Assembly: GCF_003628555.1 (NCBI RefSeq)
Contig: NZ_CP021731.1
Span: 1,860,001 to 1,924,000 of the forward strand
Origin: Azoarcus sp. DN11
Lineage (GTDB): Bacteria; Pseudomonadota; Gammaproteobacteria; Burkholderiales; Rhodocyclaceae
DNA: 64,000 nt
Direction of reading: 5' to 3'
Below, one piece after another: positions 24,117 through 33,006 of the stretch; the stretch's first letter is position 1, and each line of letters begins with the position of its first letter. Both the position numbers and the translations under genes were made by a program. The notes beneath the pieces are model-generated. The model was not told the origin of the DNA and did not search any database. It saw only the letters and a program-made list of their open reading frames with translations.

Positions 24117-24959
24117 TCAGTCGGCGATGACCATGTGCTGCTGCTCGCCCAGCCCGGCGATCGCCGCGTCGATGCGCTCGCCGGCGCGCAGGTAGCGCTG
24201 CGGCGTCATGCCCATGCCGACGCCGGCGGGCGTGCCGGTGAAGATCAGGTCGCCCGGCTGCAGGGTCATCAGGCCGCTGATGTAGCTGATGATCTGCGCG
24301 GGGTTGAAGATCATATTGGCGGTGTTGCTGTCCTGCATGCGCTCGCCATTCACCGCGAGCTGCATCGCCAGTTCGCCCGGCTTGGCGACCTCGTCGGCCG
24401 TCGCGAGCCACGGCCCGATCGGCGCGAAGGTGTCGAAGCTCTTGCCCTTGGTCCATTGGCCGCCGCGTTCGAGCTGCCAGTAGCGCTCGGACATGTCCAG
24501 CCCGGTCATGTAGCCGGCGACGTGGTCCAGTGCGTCTCCGACCGCGACGCGCCGCGCCGTCGTGCCGATGGCGATCACGAGTTCGAGTTCCCAGTCGGTC
24601 TTTTCCGAGCCGGGCGGCAGGACGATCGCATCGTGCGGGCCGCAGATCGCGGTCTGCGACTTCATGAACACGATCGGTTCCTGCGGGATCGGCAGGTTGG
24701 CCTCGCGCGCATGGTCGGCGTAGTTGAGGCCGATGCACACGATCTTGCCGATTCCCGCCAGCGGCGGGCCGAGGCGGGTGCCGGCGGGCACGATGGGAAG
24801 GCTGTGCGGGTCCAGTCCGCGCAGCCGCGCGAGACTGGACGGCGCGAGGGTGGCGCCGTTGATGTCGGGCAGCACGCCCGACAGGTCGCGCATCCTGCCC
24901 TCGGCGTCGATCAGGCCGGGGCTTTCCTGGCCCGGGTCTCCGAAGCGAACGAGTTTCAC
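24117..24959 (-). CDS. Fumarylacetoacetate hydrolase family protein
   Basis: This is a 280-residue FAH-fold hydrolase/decarboxylase/isomerase. After an N-terminal domain (about 1-65) comes the conserved core: IGKIVCIGLNYADHAREAN, PIVFMKSQTAICGPHDAIVLPP and metal-binding WELELVIAIG (Glu pair), then GYMTGLDMSERYWQ and IFTGTPAGVGMG. Members act on 2,4-dioxo acids (acylpyruvases, ureidoglycolate-lyase-like proteins, oxaloacetate decarboxylases). It sits at the end of a leftward operon with two racemase-superfamily proteins and an MFS carrier. Its substrate is probably the product of those enzymes, but that is not known. Gap to the next upstream gene is 51 bases. Confidence 0.85.
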   Translation of the reverse strand: MKLVRFGDPGQESPGLIDAEGRMRDLSGVLPDINGATLAPSSLARLRGLDPHSLPIVPAGTRLGPPLAGIGKIVCIGLNYADHAREANLPIPQEPIVFMKSQTAICGPHDAIVLPPGSEKTDWELELVIAIGTTARRVAVGDALDHVAGYMTGLDMSERYWQLERGGQWTKGKSFDTFAPIGPWLATADEVAKPGELAMQLAVNGERMQDSNTANMIFNPAQIISYISGLMTLQPGDLIFTGTPAGVGMGMTPQRYLRAGERIDAAIAGLGEQQHMVIAD

Positions 24960-25010
24960 AGCCGTTCTCCTTGAAGCGCGAGGCGGCTGCGCGGACTCGC
25001 GCGGCGAGCC

Positions 25011-25754
25011 TCACTCATGGTTGATCCAGCGCGCGAGGGGCTCGGCGATGCCGATGCAGGGCTTGGCGCCCGGGCGCGCGAACGTGCCCTGTTCGGCCTT
25101 GCGCGGGTTCAGTGCGACCAGCGTTTCGGCCTGCTTGACCGCCGCCTCGACGCAATCGACGACCGGCACCGGAATGCGCTCGCGCACGCGGCGCGCGAGG
25201 CCGGCGAGCGGTGCGCCGGCAAGCACCACGACGTCGGCGCTGTCCTCGTTCACCGCCTGCGTCGCCAGTTCGACGAGCAGGCCTTCCTTCTCCTCCTGCA
25301 CGTCCGAGATCGAGCGGAAGCTGCCGCCCAGCGCACGCACGCCGGCGCAGCGTTCGTGCAGGCCGTGCCACGCGACGCATTCGTGATACCAGGGTTCCAG
25401 CGACTGCGAGAAGGTTACGATCGCGAAGCGCTTGCCGAGCATGCAGGCGGTGAGCATGCCCGCTTCGGCCAGCCCGATCACCGGGATCGGGAAGAGCTCG
25501 CGCGCGCCGCCCAGGCCGGGGTCGCCGAAGGCGGCGATCACGGCGGCGTCGACGCCGGTGTGCATCTCGGCGAGCATTTCGAGCGCCACGGCGCCGCCGA
25601 TCACGGCTTCGGCGCGCGTCGCGATGTAGGGCACGCCGCGCGGGGCGGTCGCGGTGACGAGTTCGGTCTGCGCGCCGGCGACGCCCATCGCCGCGTTGGC
25701 GATGCGGTCGGTGACGCTCTGCGAGGTATTCGGGTTCAGCAGCAGGATTTTCAT
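25011..25754 (-). CDS. Asp/Glu/hydantoin racemase superfamily protein lacking both usual cysteines
   Basis: This is a 247-residue protein of the HyuE/DCG1 group: ILLLNPNTSQSVT at the N-terminus, IAAFGDPGLGGAREL and VIGLAEAGM. Canonical hydantoin and allantoin racemases have a cysteine before FGDPG and a second in VLGCAGM. Here these positions appear to be Ala75 and Gly180 (VLAGAPLAG), while Cys201 occurs in VVDCVEAAV. A two-base racemase mechanism is therefore doubtful. Start ATG 25754 was chosen. A GTG at 25775 overlaps the upstream stop and would add seven residues. It is co-transcribed with the arylmalonate-decarboxylase-like gene 23 bases upstream. Confidence 0.78.
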   Translation of the reverse strand: MKILLLNPNTSQSVTDRIANAAMGVAGAQTELVTATAPRGVPYIATRAEAVIGGAVALEMLAEMHTGVDAAVIAAFGDPGLGGARELFPIPVIGLAEAGMLTACMLGKRFAIVTFSQSLEPWYHECVAWHGLHERCAGVRALGGSFRSISDVQEEKEGLLVELATQAVNEDSADVVVLAGAPLAGLARRVRERIPVPVVDCVEAAVKQAETLVALNPRKAEQGTFARPGAKPCIGIAEPLARWINHE

Positions 25755-25776
25755 CTTCGATCCATCCAATTTCACT

Positions 25777-26505
25777 TTAGGCCACTTCGCGGAACAGGCG
25801 ACCCCAGCCCTTGATCTCGCGGGTGTCGATGCCGGCCATGCGCAACTGCTTCCATACGACGGTGGACACCGTGTCGTAGAGGGGAATCCCGGTCTCGGCT
25901 TCCAGTTCCTCGGCGAGCTGGGCGGCGTGCAGGTTGGTGCAGAAGGTCGTGATCGCCTCGGGGCGCGACTGTGCGACCTGGCGGATCATGCCGCGCAGGG
26001 TGTCCTCCGTGACTTCGGCGAAGTCGAAATTCACGCTGATGCCGAGGTGCTGCTCGGCGGGGATGTCGACACCCAGCGTCGCGTAGTTGGCGACGATGCG
26101 CGCCTGCACGTCGGGCACGTAGGGCGTCGCGAGGCCGAGCGTCTTGGTGCCGGTCTTCGCGAGGATCTCGTTCAGTGCGAGCACCGAGGTCGTCGCGGGG
26201 ATGCCGGTCACTTCGGTGATGCAGCGGCACAGCTGCACGTCGCGCTCGAAGCCGAGCCAGCCGGAGGAGGTGCCGCTCCAGCCGATCGAATCGACGTGCG
26301 CGTCGGCGAGCAGTTTTGCCGCTGCGAGGATCTTGGTGTCGTCGAACTGGCCGAGGGCCTGGTCCTTGAGCGAGATCTCGGTGACGGTGACGCGGGAGAA
26401 GTGCGCGGACACGCCGGGCACTTCGGCGACGATTGCGCTCGTTAGCGGTTCGAGGGAGGTGTTGGAGGAGGGCGTCAGCACGCCCAGGCGGATGCGTTTG
26501 CTCAT
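25777..26505 (-). CDS. Arylmalonate decarboxylase / maleate isomerase-like protein
   Basis: This is a 242-residue protein of the Asp/Glu racemase superfamily. It shares GTSSGWLGFERD (Gly78) and a single catalytic-type Cys189 in TTFCTNLHAA. It ends in GWGRLFREVA, like the GYGRLF end of Bordetella arylmalonate decarboxylase, in which Gly74 replaces the first cysteine and Cys188 is catalytic. Maleate cis-trans isomerases have cysteines at both places. One-cysteine chemistry (decarboxylation) is thus more likely than racemisation. Substrate unknown. The neighbours (racemase-like protein, FAH hydrolase, hydantoinase across the regulators) suggest breakdown of a substituted cyclic amide or malonate. 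Start ATG 26505 has GAGGATCC upstream. Confidence 0.78.
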   Translation of the reverse strand: MSKRIRLGVLTPSSNTSLEPLTSAIVAEVPGVSAHFSRVTVTEISLKDQALGQFDDTKILAAAKLLADAHVDSIGWSGTSSGWLGFERDVQLCRCITEVTGIPATTSVLALNEILAKTGTKTLGLATPYVPDVQARIVANYATLGVDIPAEQHLGISVNFDFAEVTEDTLRGMIRQVAQSRPEAITTFCTNLHAAQLAEELEAETGIPLYDTVSTVVWKQLRMAGIDTREIKGWGRLFREVA

Positions 26506-26538
26506 GGGGATCCTCTGGCGTTGGAGTCTGGTCGGTCG

Positions 26539-26583
26539 AAAAAACGGGGCCCCGCGGCAGGGAGGGGGAGCCGCGGAGCCCCG
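26539..26583 (-). terminator. Terminator/attenuator between MFS and decarboxylase-like gene
   Basis: Minus-strand stem of 13 pairs with one mismatch (26583-26570 with 26558-26545) followed by TTTTTT (26544-26539). It lies right after the MFS stop and about 33 bases before the next gene, which therefore depends on read-through or a promoter hidden in this short gap. Confidence 0.8.
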
Positions 26584-26589
26584 GGGAGA

Positions 26590-27900
26590 TCAGACCGGGA
26601 TCTTCTTGTCGTAGTCGATCAGCATCGTAGAGCAGATGAACAGGCCTGCACCGGCGGCGGCGAACAGCATCAGCGCCATGTAGTACGAGCCGGTCGCCTG
26701 GACGATCAGGCCGACGAGGATGGGCACGCCGATGCCCGCGCAGTTGCCGCCGAGGTTCATCACGCCGCCGAGGAAGCCCACCCGGTTGCGCGTGCCGAGG
26801 ATCGACGGGACGCACCAGAAGAGGCCGCACCAGCGCAGGAAGAACAGCGTGACCGACAGCAGCACGACGACGGTGACCGGGTCGGTGATCTGCGCGACGC
26901 TGTAGATCGAGACGGTCGCGAGGATCGACGCGATGCCGAACAGCGTGCGCAGCACCTTGCCCTGTGAGGCGCCCGTTTCCTTCCACTTGTCGGCGATCCA
27001 GCCGCCGATCAGTTCGCCGACGAAGCCGGCGAAGAACATGATGAACACGGCGCCGCCCATCTGCTTGATGTCGAAACCGTGCTGCTTCGACAGGTAGGTC
27101 GGCATCCAGGTGAGCAGGCCGTAGAACAGCGCGTTGAAGCACATCCAGCCGAAGAACATGCCCCACACCGAGCGGTAGCGGAAGAAGTCCATCAGCTTGC
27201 CGCTGGTCACGGACGGCTGCGCAGCGAGTTCCTTCGCGTGTGCCTCCTCGATGTATTCGGCTTCGGCGTCATTGACGCCCGCATGTTCGCGCGGGCGGTT
27301 GCGGATGTACGAATACGCCCAGAAACCCGCGATCAGCGTACCCACGCCGGCGATGATGAAGGCCGCGCGCCACGAACCCATCACCGCGATCAGGGCGGAG
27401 ATCAGCATCGCGCCGAGCGCCGCGCCCAGCGGTGCGCCGCCGTCGAGGAGCGTCGCGCCGCGGCCGCGCTCGTTCTGCGTCATCCAGATGGCGTTGAGCT
27501 TGCCGCCCGCGGGGTAGATCGGAGCTTCCGCCGCGCCGAGGCCGAGGCGCGTGATGAGCAGGCTCACCCAGCCCGTACACACGCCTGCGATCGCCTGGAA
27601 GAAGCCCCAGCCGAGCGTGGCGCCGGCGATGACATGGCGCGGGCCGTACTTGTCCGCGAGCATGCCGCCCGGGATCTGCATGAAGGCGTAGGTCCAGAAG
27701 AACGAACTCAGCAGCAGACCCTGGGCGGCGGGGCCGATGTCGAACTCCTTCGCGATCATCGGCATCGCGACGGATAGCGAGGCGCGGTCGATGTAGTTGA
27801 TCGAGATGAGGAACAACATCATCAGGAAGATCCGCCAGCGGACCTTCGTCTGCGTCTCCGGTATCGCTGCTGCCCGCTCCAGGGCGATTTCAGCTTTCAT
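26590..27900 (-). CDS. MFS transporter, anion:cation symporter type
   Basis: This is a 436-residue twelve-segment carrier. Segment 1 reads LMMLFLISINYIDRASLSVA and the segment 2-3 loop GGMLADKYGPRHVI. Segment 5 contains GGAPLGAALGA, all typical of the glucarate/hexuronate/phthalate (ACS) family. It probably imports an organic acid used by the adjacent catabolic genes. Start ATG 27900 is supported by GGAAAGGAGACACC upstream. The in-frame start at 27954 is not. It is divergent from a frameshifted GntR gene, and the TTGTCGACAA operator lies between them. Confidence 0.87.
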   Translation of the reverse strand: MKAEIALERAAAIPETQTKVRWRIFLMMLFLISINYIDRASLSVAMPMIAKEFDIGPAAQGLLLSSFFWTYAFMQIPGGMLADKYGPRHVIAGATLGWGFFQAIAGVCTGWVSLLITRLGLGAAEAPIYPAGGKLNAIWMTQNERGRGATLLDGGAPLGAALGAMLISALIAVMGSWRAAFIIAGVGTLIAGFWAYSYIRNRPREHAGVNDAEAEYIEEAHAKELAAQPSVTSGKLMDFFRYRSVWGMFFGWMCFNALFYGLLTWMPTYLSKQHGFDIKQMGGAVFIMFFAGFVGELIGGWIADKWKETGASQGKVLRTLFGIASILATVSIYSVAQITDPVTVVVLLSVTLFFLRWCGLFWCVPSILGTRNRVGFLGGVMNLGGNCAGIGVPILVGLIVQATGSYYMALMLFAAAGAGLFICSTMLIDYDKKIPV

Positions 27901-28154
27901 GTGGTGTCTCCTTTCCACAGCTTTTATGTGTCGTGGCCATTCCGGACCGGCCATGCCGCCGGGCCGACGCCTCCTTTACCGCGTGTTGCTCGCTTTCGAC
28001 GCCGGGTCCCGGGGTGCGGGCCTTGCGTCCTTTCTTGCTTTTCTTTTTCGCTGTCGATTGCGGACCGGGTTTGTCGACCGGGTGGATCGCCGACCGGAAA
28101 GACGTTCGACAGCGGTGTGCGAGTCAATATAGGTGTGGCGCCGACATGAAGTCA

Positions 28155-28171
28155 ATAAATTGTCGACAAAA
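28155..28171. promoter_or_regulatory. TTGTCGACAA operator 1 (GntR type)
   Basis: This 17-base element is identical to 29992-30008, with the 10-bp palindrome TTGTCGACAA at 28160-28169. It is located between the divergent MFS gene (start 27900) and GntR gene (start 28221). Repetition in both GntR-flanked promoters makes it the likely binding site of one or both FCD-type GntR proteins. Confidence 0.72.
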
Positions 28172-28220
28172 AAGTTTAAAGTTGGCTGACAATAAACGCA
28201 GACCCGATTGAGAGAGTTTC

Positions 28221-29001
28221 ATGAGGCCACGACAATCAGTTCAGGATAGTCCGCGCGCGTGCGAGAGCGGGCAGGATAGTCCGGAGCCCACGGTGCTGCG
28301 CATGGCGCCAGTGCGCAGGGCGCGCGCAACGGCGGGCGCCGATCCGGACGCCATCTACCGCCGCATTCTTGCCGCGATCATCGAGCACCGCCTGGCGCCC
28401 GGCCGCAAGCTGGTCGAGGAACGGCTTGCGGCGGTGTTCGGCGCCAGCCGCGCGATGATCCGGCAGGTGCTCACGCGGCTGTCGCACGAGATGGTGGTCA
28501 CGCTGGTGCCGAATCGCGGCGCCTTCGTCGCCGAGCCCACCGTGGAGGAGGCGCGCGAGGTGTTCGAGGCACGCCGGCCGGCTCATTGAACCGGCGCTTG
28601 CCCGCAAGCTCGCGGCGTCGGCGACGTCGGCGCAACTCGCGCGCCTGCGCCAACTCGTGGTCGCGGAGGAAAGGGCGCGCGCCGCGCGGGACCGGCCGCA
28701 GGTGGTGAAGCTGTCGGGCGAGTTCCACCTCGAGATCGCGGAGATGGCCGGGAATGCGATTCTCGCGCGCCAGATGCACGAACTGGCGTCACTCACCTGC
28801 CTCATCATCTTCCTGTACGACTCGCCGGCCGGGCGCGCATGCCCGGACGACGAGCATCGCCGGCTGCTGGAAGCGTTCGCGAAGCGCGACGGGGAGACCG
28901 CGGCGGCGCTGATGCTGCATCACCTGGACCACGTCGAGCAGTCGCTCGACATCAGCCTGTCGGCGCAGGAAGACGACGATCTGGAGCGGATCTTCTCCTG
29001 A
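28221..29001 (+). pseudogene. GntR-family (FCD) regulator with frameshift
   Basis: The first frame (28221-28589) encodes a GntR winged helix (IYRRILAAIIEHRLAPGRKL to NRGAFVAEPTVEEAREVFEARRP) and then stops at TGA 28587. From about 28580 the FCD effector domain continues in another frame to 29001 (LIEPALARKLAASATSAQLARLRQLV and onward, ending DDDLERIFS). Removing one G from GGCCGGC at 28577-28583 restores a continuous protein of about 259 residues. It aligns end to end with the paralogue at 29015-29770. Either the gene is broken in this strain or the extra base is a sequencing/assembly error. If broken, regulation of the divergent MFS operon would fall to the intact paralogue. Confidence 0.85.
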
Positions 29002-29014
29002 GGCCGCTGGGCGT

Positions 29015-29770
29015 TCAGCCGGCGAGCGCGGCTTCGAGGTCGAGTTCTTCGGGACGCCCGCGCGAAAGGTCGAGGCAGGCTTCCACGTGCTCGAGGTGCT
29101 CGGTCATCAGGCGGATCGCGGTGGCTTCATCGCGATCGGCCAGCGCCTGCGTGATCTCGGAATGCTCCTGGTCGCGGCAGGCGGGCACCGAAGGGGCGTC
29201 GTACAGGAAGATGATGAGGCAGGTGAGTGACGCCAGTTCGTGCATCAGGCGCGCGGCCAGCGCGCTGCCGGAGAGTTCCGCGAGCAGGATGTGGTATTCG
29301 CCGGAGAGGCGGATGATCGCGCGGCGGTCGCGTGCGGCGCGGGCGGCTTCCTCGGCTTCGACGTGGGCGCGCAGGCGCGCGATGATCGCCGGATCCTTCT
29401 TCGCGATGATGCGCCGCACGACGAGGGCTTCGAGGGGGCGGCGCACCTCGAACACCTCGCGCGCCTCCTCCACGGTGGGCTCGGCGACGAAGGCGCCGCG
29501 GTTGGGATGCAGCACGACCACGCGTTCGAGCGCGAGCCGCGCGAGCACCTGGCGCACGCGCGCGCGGCTCGCGCCGAAGATCTTCGCCAGCTTGTCCTCG
29601 CCGAGCTTGGTGCCCGGCGGCAGCCGGTGTTCCATGATCGACGTGATGATCCGCTCGTAGATTTCCAGGTCCGACGCGCCGCCTTCGCCCTCGTTGACCG
29701 GCCGCTCGTCCTGCAAGGGGGCCGGCGACGATGCGCGGACGCCGCGCCGTTTGACCGTCTTCGTCTGCAT
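29015..29770 (-). CDS. GntR-family (FCD) transcriptional regulator
   Basis: This is a 251-residue repressor-type protein. The N-terminal winged helix (about 40-105) reads LEIYERIITSIMEHRLPPG to HPNRGAFVAEPTVEEAREVF. The all-helical FCD ligand domain (about 110-240) has the metal/ligand histidines seen in SGEYHILLAEL and MTEHLEHVE. It is a close paralogue of the frameshifted gene at 28221. Start ATG 29770 was chosen because it begins the conserved part. The longer frame to 29923 overlaps the promoter. It is divergent from the hydantoinase gene, with the second TTGTCGACAA operator between them. Likely ligands are dicarboxylates or pathway intermediates. Confidence 0.88.
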   Translation of the reverse strand: MQTKTVKRRGVRASSPAPLQDERPVNEGEGGASDLEIYERIITSIMEHRLPPGTKLGEDKLAKIFGASRARVRQVLARLALERVVVLHPNRGAFVAEPTVEEAREVFEVRRPLEALVVRRIIAKKDPAIIARLRAHVEAEEAARAARDRRAIIRLSGEYHILLAELSGSALAARLMHELASLTCLIIFLYDAPSVPACRDQEHSEITQALADRDEATAIRLMTEHLEHVEACLDLSRGRPEELDLEAALAG

Positions 29771-29991
29771 CCTGTCGTTCTGCACCAGAGGGGGCCCGCA
29801 AGATCGGGCCGGAACCTGAATTTTACGATTCGCGCCGACGCAGCCGCAAGAAAGGGGCGCGTGGTGTCGGCATTTGCCGCGTGATCGGCAATCGAGCCGG
29901 GACGCCGTTGCCGATCTTCGCAAGGCGGGTCTGTTGTCTCCGGGCGTGAAGATTGTGCATGGGCGGTTCTTGCATGTCGAAAAAAATATCG

Positions 29992-30008
29992 ATAAATTGT
30001 CGACAAAA
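29992..30008. promoter_or_regulatory. TTGTCGACAA operator 2 (GntR type)
   Basis: Identical over 17 bases to 28155-28171. The palindrome is at 29997-30006, 89 bases before the hydantoinase start and 227 bases from the GntR start. A TATATT at 30017-30022 may be part of the hydantoinase promoter, so binding here would block it. Confidence 0.72.
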
Positions 30009-30094
30009 CGAATGTTTATATTGGACAGACGTGGCGCCAGCGAGAGCGGCGTTCAAGCCCGTCGGCCAGGACCCATAAAAGGATGGAGACGACA

Positions 30095-31534
30095 ATGCAC
30101 AGCTTCGACCTGGTGGTGCGCAGCGCCCACGTTGTGACGGCAGCCGACGAGTTCGACTGCGACATCGGGATCCGCGACGGCGTGATCGCCGCGCTGGGGA
30201 GGGATCTGCCTGCCGGCCGGCAGGAGATCGACGCCGCCGGCCGCTACGTGATGCCGGGGGGCATCGACGGCCACTGCCACCTCGACCAGCCGATGAGCGA
30301 CGGTACGAAGATGGCCGACGACTTTCACTCGGGCACGCTGTCGGCCGCGTGCGGCGGCACGACGACGGTGGTGCCCTTCGCGTGCCAGTTCAAGGGGCAG
30401 TCGCTGCGCGCGGCGGTGGACGACTACCACGCGCGCGCCGGCGGCAAGGCCGTCATCGATTACGCCTTCCATCTCATCGTGAGCGACCCGACACCGGACG
30501 TGCTGCAGCGCGAACTCCCCGAGCTGATCAAGGAAGGCTACACGTCGTTCAAGATCTACATGACCTACGACGACCTCAAGCTCAACGACCGCCAGATCCT
30601 CGAGACGCTCGCGGTGGCGCGCCGCGAGGGCGCGCTGGTGATGATCCACGCCGAGAACACCGACTGCATCGCGTGGCTCACGGAGCAGCTGCTCGCCGCC
30701 GGCCACACGGCGCCGCGCTTCCACGCGGCCTCGCGGCCGATGCTGGTGGAGCGCGAGGCGACGCACCGCGCGATCGCGCTGTCGGAGCTGGTCGATGTGC
30801 CGATCCTCATCGTGCACGTCTCGGGCCGCGAGGCCGTGGAGCAGATCCGCTGGGCGCAGGGCCGCGGCCTGCAAGTGTATGGCGAGACCTGCCCGCAGTA
30901 CCTGTTCCTGACCAGCGAGCATCTCGAAGGCGAGGATCTGCACGGCGCGAAATGCGTGTGCAGCCCGCCGCCGCGTGACAAGGCGAACCAGAAGGCGGTG
31001 TGGGACGGGCTGGAGAACGGCGTGTTCCAGGTCTTCTCGTCGGACCACGCGCCGTTCCGCTTCGACGACCCGCAGGGGAAGAAGGCCGCGGGCGAGGACG
31101 CCTCCTTCGACCAGATCCCGAACGGCATCCCCGGGCTGGAGACGCGCATGGCGCTGCTGTTTTCGGAAGGCGTGCTCACCGGCCGCATCGACCCGCAGAG
31201 CTTCGTCGCGCTCACTTCGACCAACGTCGCGCGGCTCTACGGCCTGTACCCGCGCAAGGGCAGCATCGCGGTCGGCTGCGACGCGGACATCGTGATCTGG
31301 GATACCGATATCGACGTGACGATCCGCAACGAGAGGCTGCACCACAACGTCGACTACACGCCCTACGAGGGCATGCACCTGAAGGCCTGGCCGAGTGTGA
31401 CGATCTCGCGCGGCGAAGTGGTGTGGGCGAACGGCCAGGCGCAGGCGCAAAAAGGCCGCGGGCGCTTCCTCGAATGCGCGAAGCCGCTGCCGGCACGCCC
31501 GAAGAGCGAGCGCAAGCTGGTGCGGGAAGGCTAG
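30095..31534 (+). CDS. D-hydantoinase / dihydropyrimidinase
   Basis: This is a 479-residue amidohydrolase of the cyclic amidase type, which opens dihydropyrimidines or 5-substituted hydantoins to N-carbamoyl amino acids. The binuclear metal centre is complete: HxH in DGHCHLDQP, the carboxylated lysine in SFKIYMTYDD, His in MIHAENTD, His in IVHVSGREA and Asp in SSDHAPFR. It needs no ATP, unlike the HyuA/B enzyme at 7-11 kb. Start ATG 30095 has GGATGGAGA at 30081-30089. ATG 30083 lies within that site. No carbamoylase (N-carbamoyl amino acid amidohydrolase) is next to it. It is divergent from the intact GntR gene. Confidence 0.9.
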   Translation: MHSFDLVVRSAHVVTAADEFDCDIGIRDGVIAALGRDLPAGRQEIDAAGRYVMPGGIDGHCHLDQPMSDGTKMADDFHSGTLSAACGGTTTVVPFACQFKGQSLRAAVDDYHARAGGKAVIDYAFHLIVSDPTPDVLQRELPELIKEGYTSFKIYMTYDDLKLNDRQILETLAVARREGALVMIHAENTDCIAWLTEQLLAAGHTAPRFHAASRPMLVEREATHRAIALSELVDVPILIVHVSGREAVEQIRWAQGRGLQVYGETCPQYLFLTSEHLEGEDLHGAKCVCSPPPRDKANQKAVWDGLENGVFQVFSSDHAPFRFDDPQGKKAAGEDASFDQIPNGIPGLETRMALLFSEGVLTGRIDPQSFVALTSTNVARLYGLYPRKGSIAVGCDADIVIWDTDIDVTIRNERLHHNVDYTPYEGMHLKAWPSVTISRGEVVWANGQAQAQKGRGRFLECAKPLPARPKSERKLVREG

Positions 31535-31577
31535 GGCACACGGCAGCGGTCCGTATCATGATGGACGGCTAGCCTGC

Positions 31578-31617
31578 GAAGTCCGCCTCCGGTATCGTGG
31601 GGCGGACTTCTTGCTTT
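31578..31617 (+). terminator. Intrinsic terminator after hydantoinase
   Basis: Perfect 10-bp stem GAAGTCCGCC/GGCGGACTTC (31578-31587, 31601-31610) followed by TTGCTTT. It lies just upstream of the next gene, so that gene may be attenuated or have its own promoter. Confidence 0.7.
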
Positions 31618-31632
31618 GGAACCGGGCGCCCG

Positions 31633-32811
31633 ATGCCGATGCGCAAACTCTACCGGGGCCGCGATCCGCGTCGCGCCCAGAACATTGCCGAACTGCGTGC
31701 GATGGCCGCCGCGCGCATCCCCAACTTCTGCTTCGAATATCTCGAAGGCGGCGCCGACGACGAGGTGACGCTGCGGCAGAACCGCGCGAGCCTCGACGCG
31801 ATCACCTTCCAGCCGCGCACGCTGGTCGACGTCTCCGAACGCGACCTCGGCTGCGAGCTGTTCGGCGAGCGCATCGCGATGCCGGCGATCATCGCGCCGA
31901 CCGGCTTCAACGGCCTGCTGTCGCACGAGGGCGACCTGATGCTCGCCGAGGTCGCGCGCGAGGCCGGTATCCCGATGTGCCAGAGCATGGTGTCGACGGT
32001 GTCGCTGGAGCGTATCGTCGCGACCGGCGTGCGCCACTGGATGCAGATCTATCCGTTCAAGGACCGCGAGAACCTCGCCGGCGTCGTGAAGCGCGCGGAG
32101 GAGGCGGGCTCCGAGGCGATCGTCCTGACGACCGACGTGGCGGCCTTCGGCAACCGCGAATGGGACCGGCGCAACTACCGCGCGCCGATGAAGCTCAATC
32201 TCGACAACACGTTCGATGTCGCGACGCGCTGGCGCTGGCTCTTCGACGTGTTGATCCCGCACGGCATGCCGCGTTTCCGCAACCTGGGCGACTTTCTGCC
32301 GCCGGGGCAGGACAGCGCGCGCAACGCGGCGACCTTCCTGGCGAGCCAGATGGACCCGTCGCTGAACTGGGACGACGTCGCGTGGCTGCGCGACCTCTGG
32401 CCGCGAAAGCTGATCGTGAAGGGCATCCTGCGCCCGGATGACGCGGAGCGCGCGAAACTGCTCGGTGTGGACGGACTGGTCATCACCAACCACGGCGGCC
32501 GGCAGCTCGACACCTGCGTCGCGCCGATCGACGTGCTGCCGGAGATCCGCGCGGCGGTCGGGGCGGACATGACGCTGATCATCGACAGCGGCCTGCGCCG
32601 CGGCAGCGACTTCGTGAAGGCGCGCGCGCTGGGGGCCGACGCGTCGATGTCCGGGCGCGCGACGCTGTACGGCCTCGCGGCAGCCGGCAAGCCCGGCGTC
32701 ACGCGGGCGCTGGAGATCCTGCGTTCGGAGATCGACCGGACGCTCGCGCTGCTCGGCTGCCCGCTGCTGACGCGGCTCGGGCCCGATTGCATACGCCAGC
32801 CGCTGCGCTGA
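31633..32811 (+). CDS. FMN-dependent alpha-hydroxy acid dehydrogenase (L-lactate/mandelate type)
   Basis: This is a 392-residue TIM-barrel flavoenzyme that oxidises an L-2-hydroxy acid to the 2-oxo acid. The N-terminus reads NIAELRAMAAARIPNFCFEYLEGGADDE. FMN-binding segments include IIAPTGFNG, CQSMVSTVSLE, LIVKGIL and the DSGLRRGSD/ADASMSGRATLYG region. The catalytic base and neighbouring arginine are in NHGGRQLD. The insert around residues 195-235 may contact the membrane, as in L-lactate and mandelate dehydrogenases that feed the quinone pool. ATG codons at 31633 and 31639 are equivalent candidates, both with poor ribosome sites. It follows the hydantoinase gene after a terminator. Confidence 0.87.
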   Translation: MPMRKLYRGRDPRRAQNIAELRAMAAARIPNFCFEYLEGGADDEVTLRQNRASLDAITFQPRTLVDVSERDLGCELFGERIAMPAIIAPTGFNGLLSHEGDLMLAEVAREAGIPMCQSMVSTVSLERIVATGVRHWMQIYPFKDRENLAGVVKRAEEAGSEAIVLTTDVAAFGNREWDRRNYRAPMKLNLDNTFDVATRWRWLFDVLIPHGMPRFRNLGDFLPPGQDSARNAATFLASQMDPSLNWDDVAWLRDLWPRKLIVKGILRPDDAERAKLLGVDGLVITNHGGRQLDTCVAPIDVLPEIRAAVGADMTLIIDSGLRRGSDFVKARALGADASMSGRATLYGLAAAGKPGVTRALEILRSEIDRTLALLGCPLLTRLGPDCIRQPLR

Positions 32812-33006
32812 GCGGATCCCCTCGGGGGCGCACGCGGCGCCCCGCAACTTATTGGCGTCGCGCGCGCGCTGAGCGCTTACACTCTCGCCCTTGGCGGATT
32901 TTTCCGGCGTCTGCCGTGGCCCTCGTGCCCCCTCCGTGCCGCGGCCGTTGCGCGAATGCGCGCCCCTCTTCGATCCATTTTTCCCGCCGTTTCTGAAAGG
33001 TATTCG

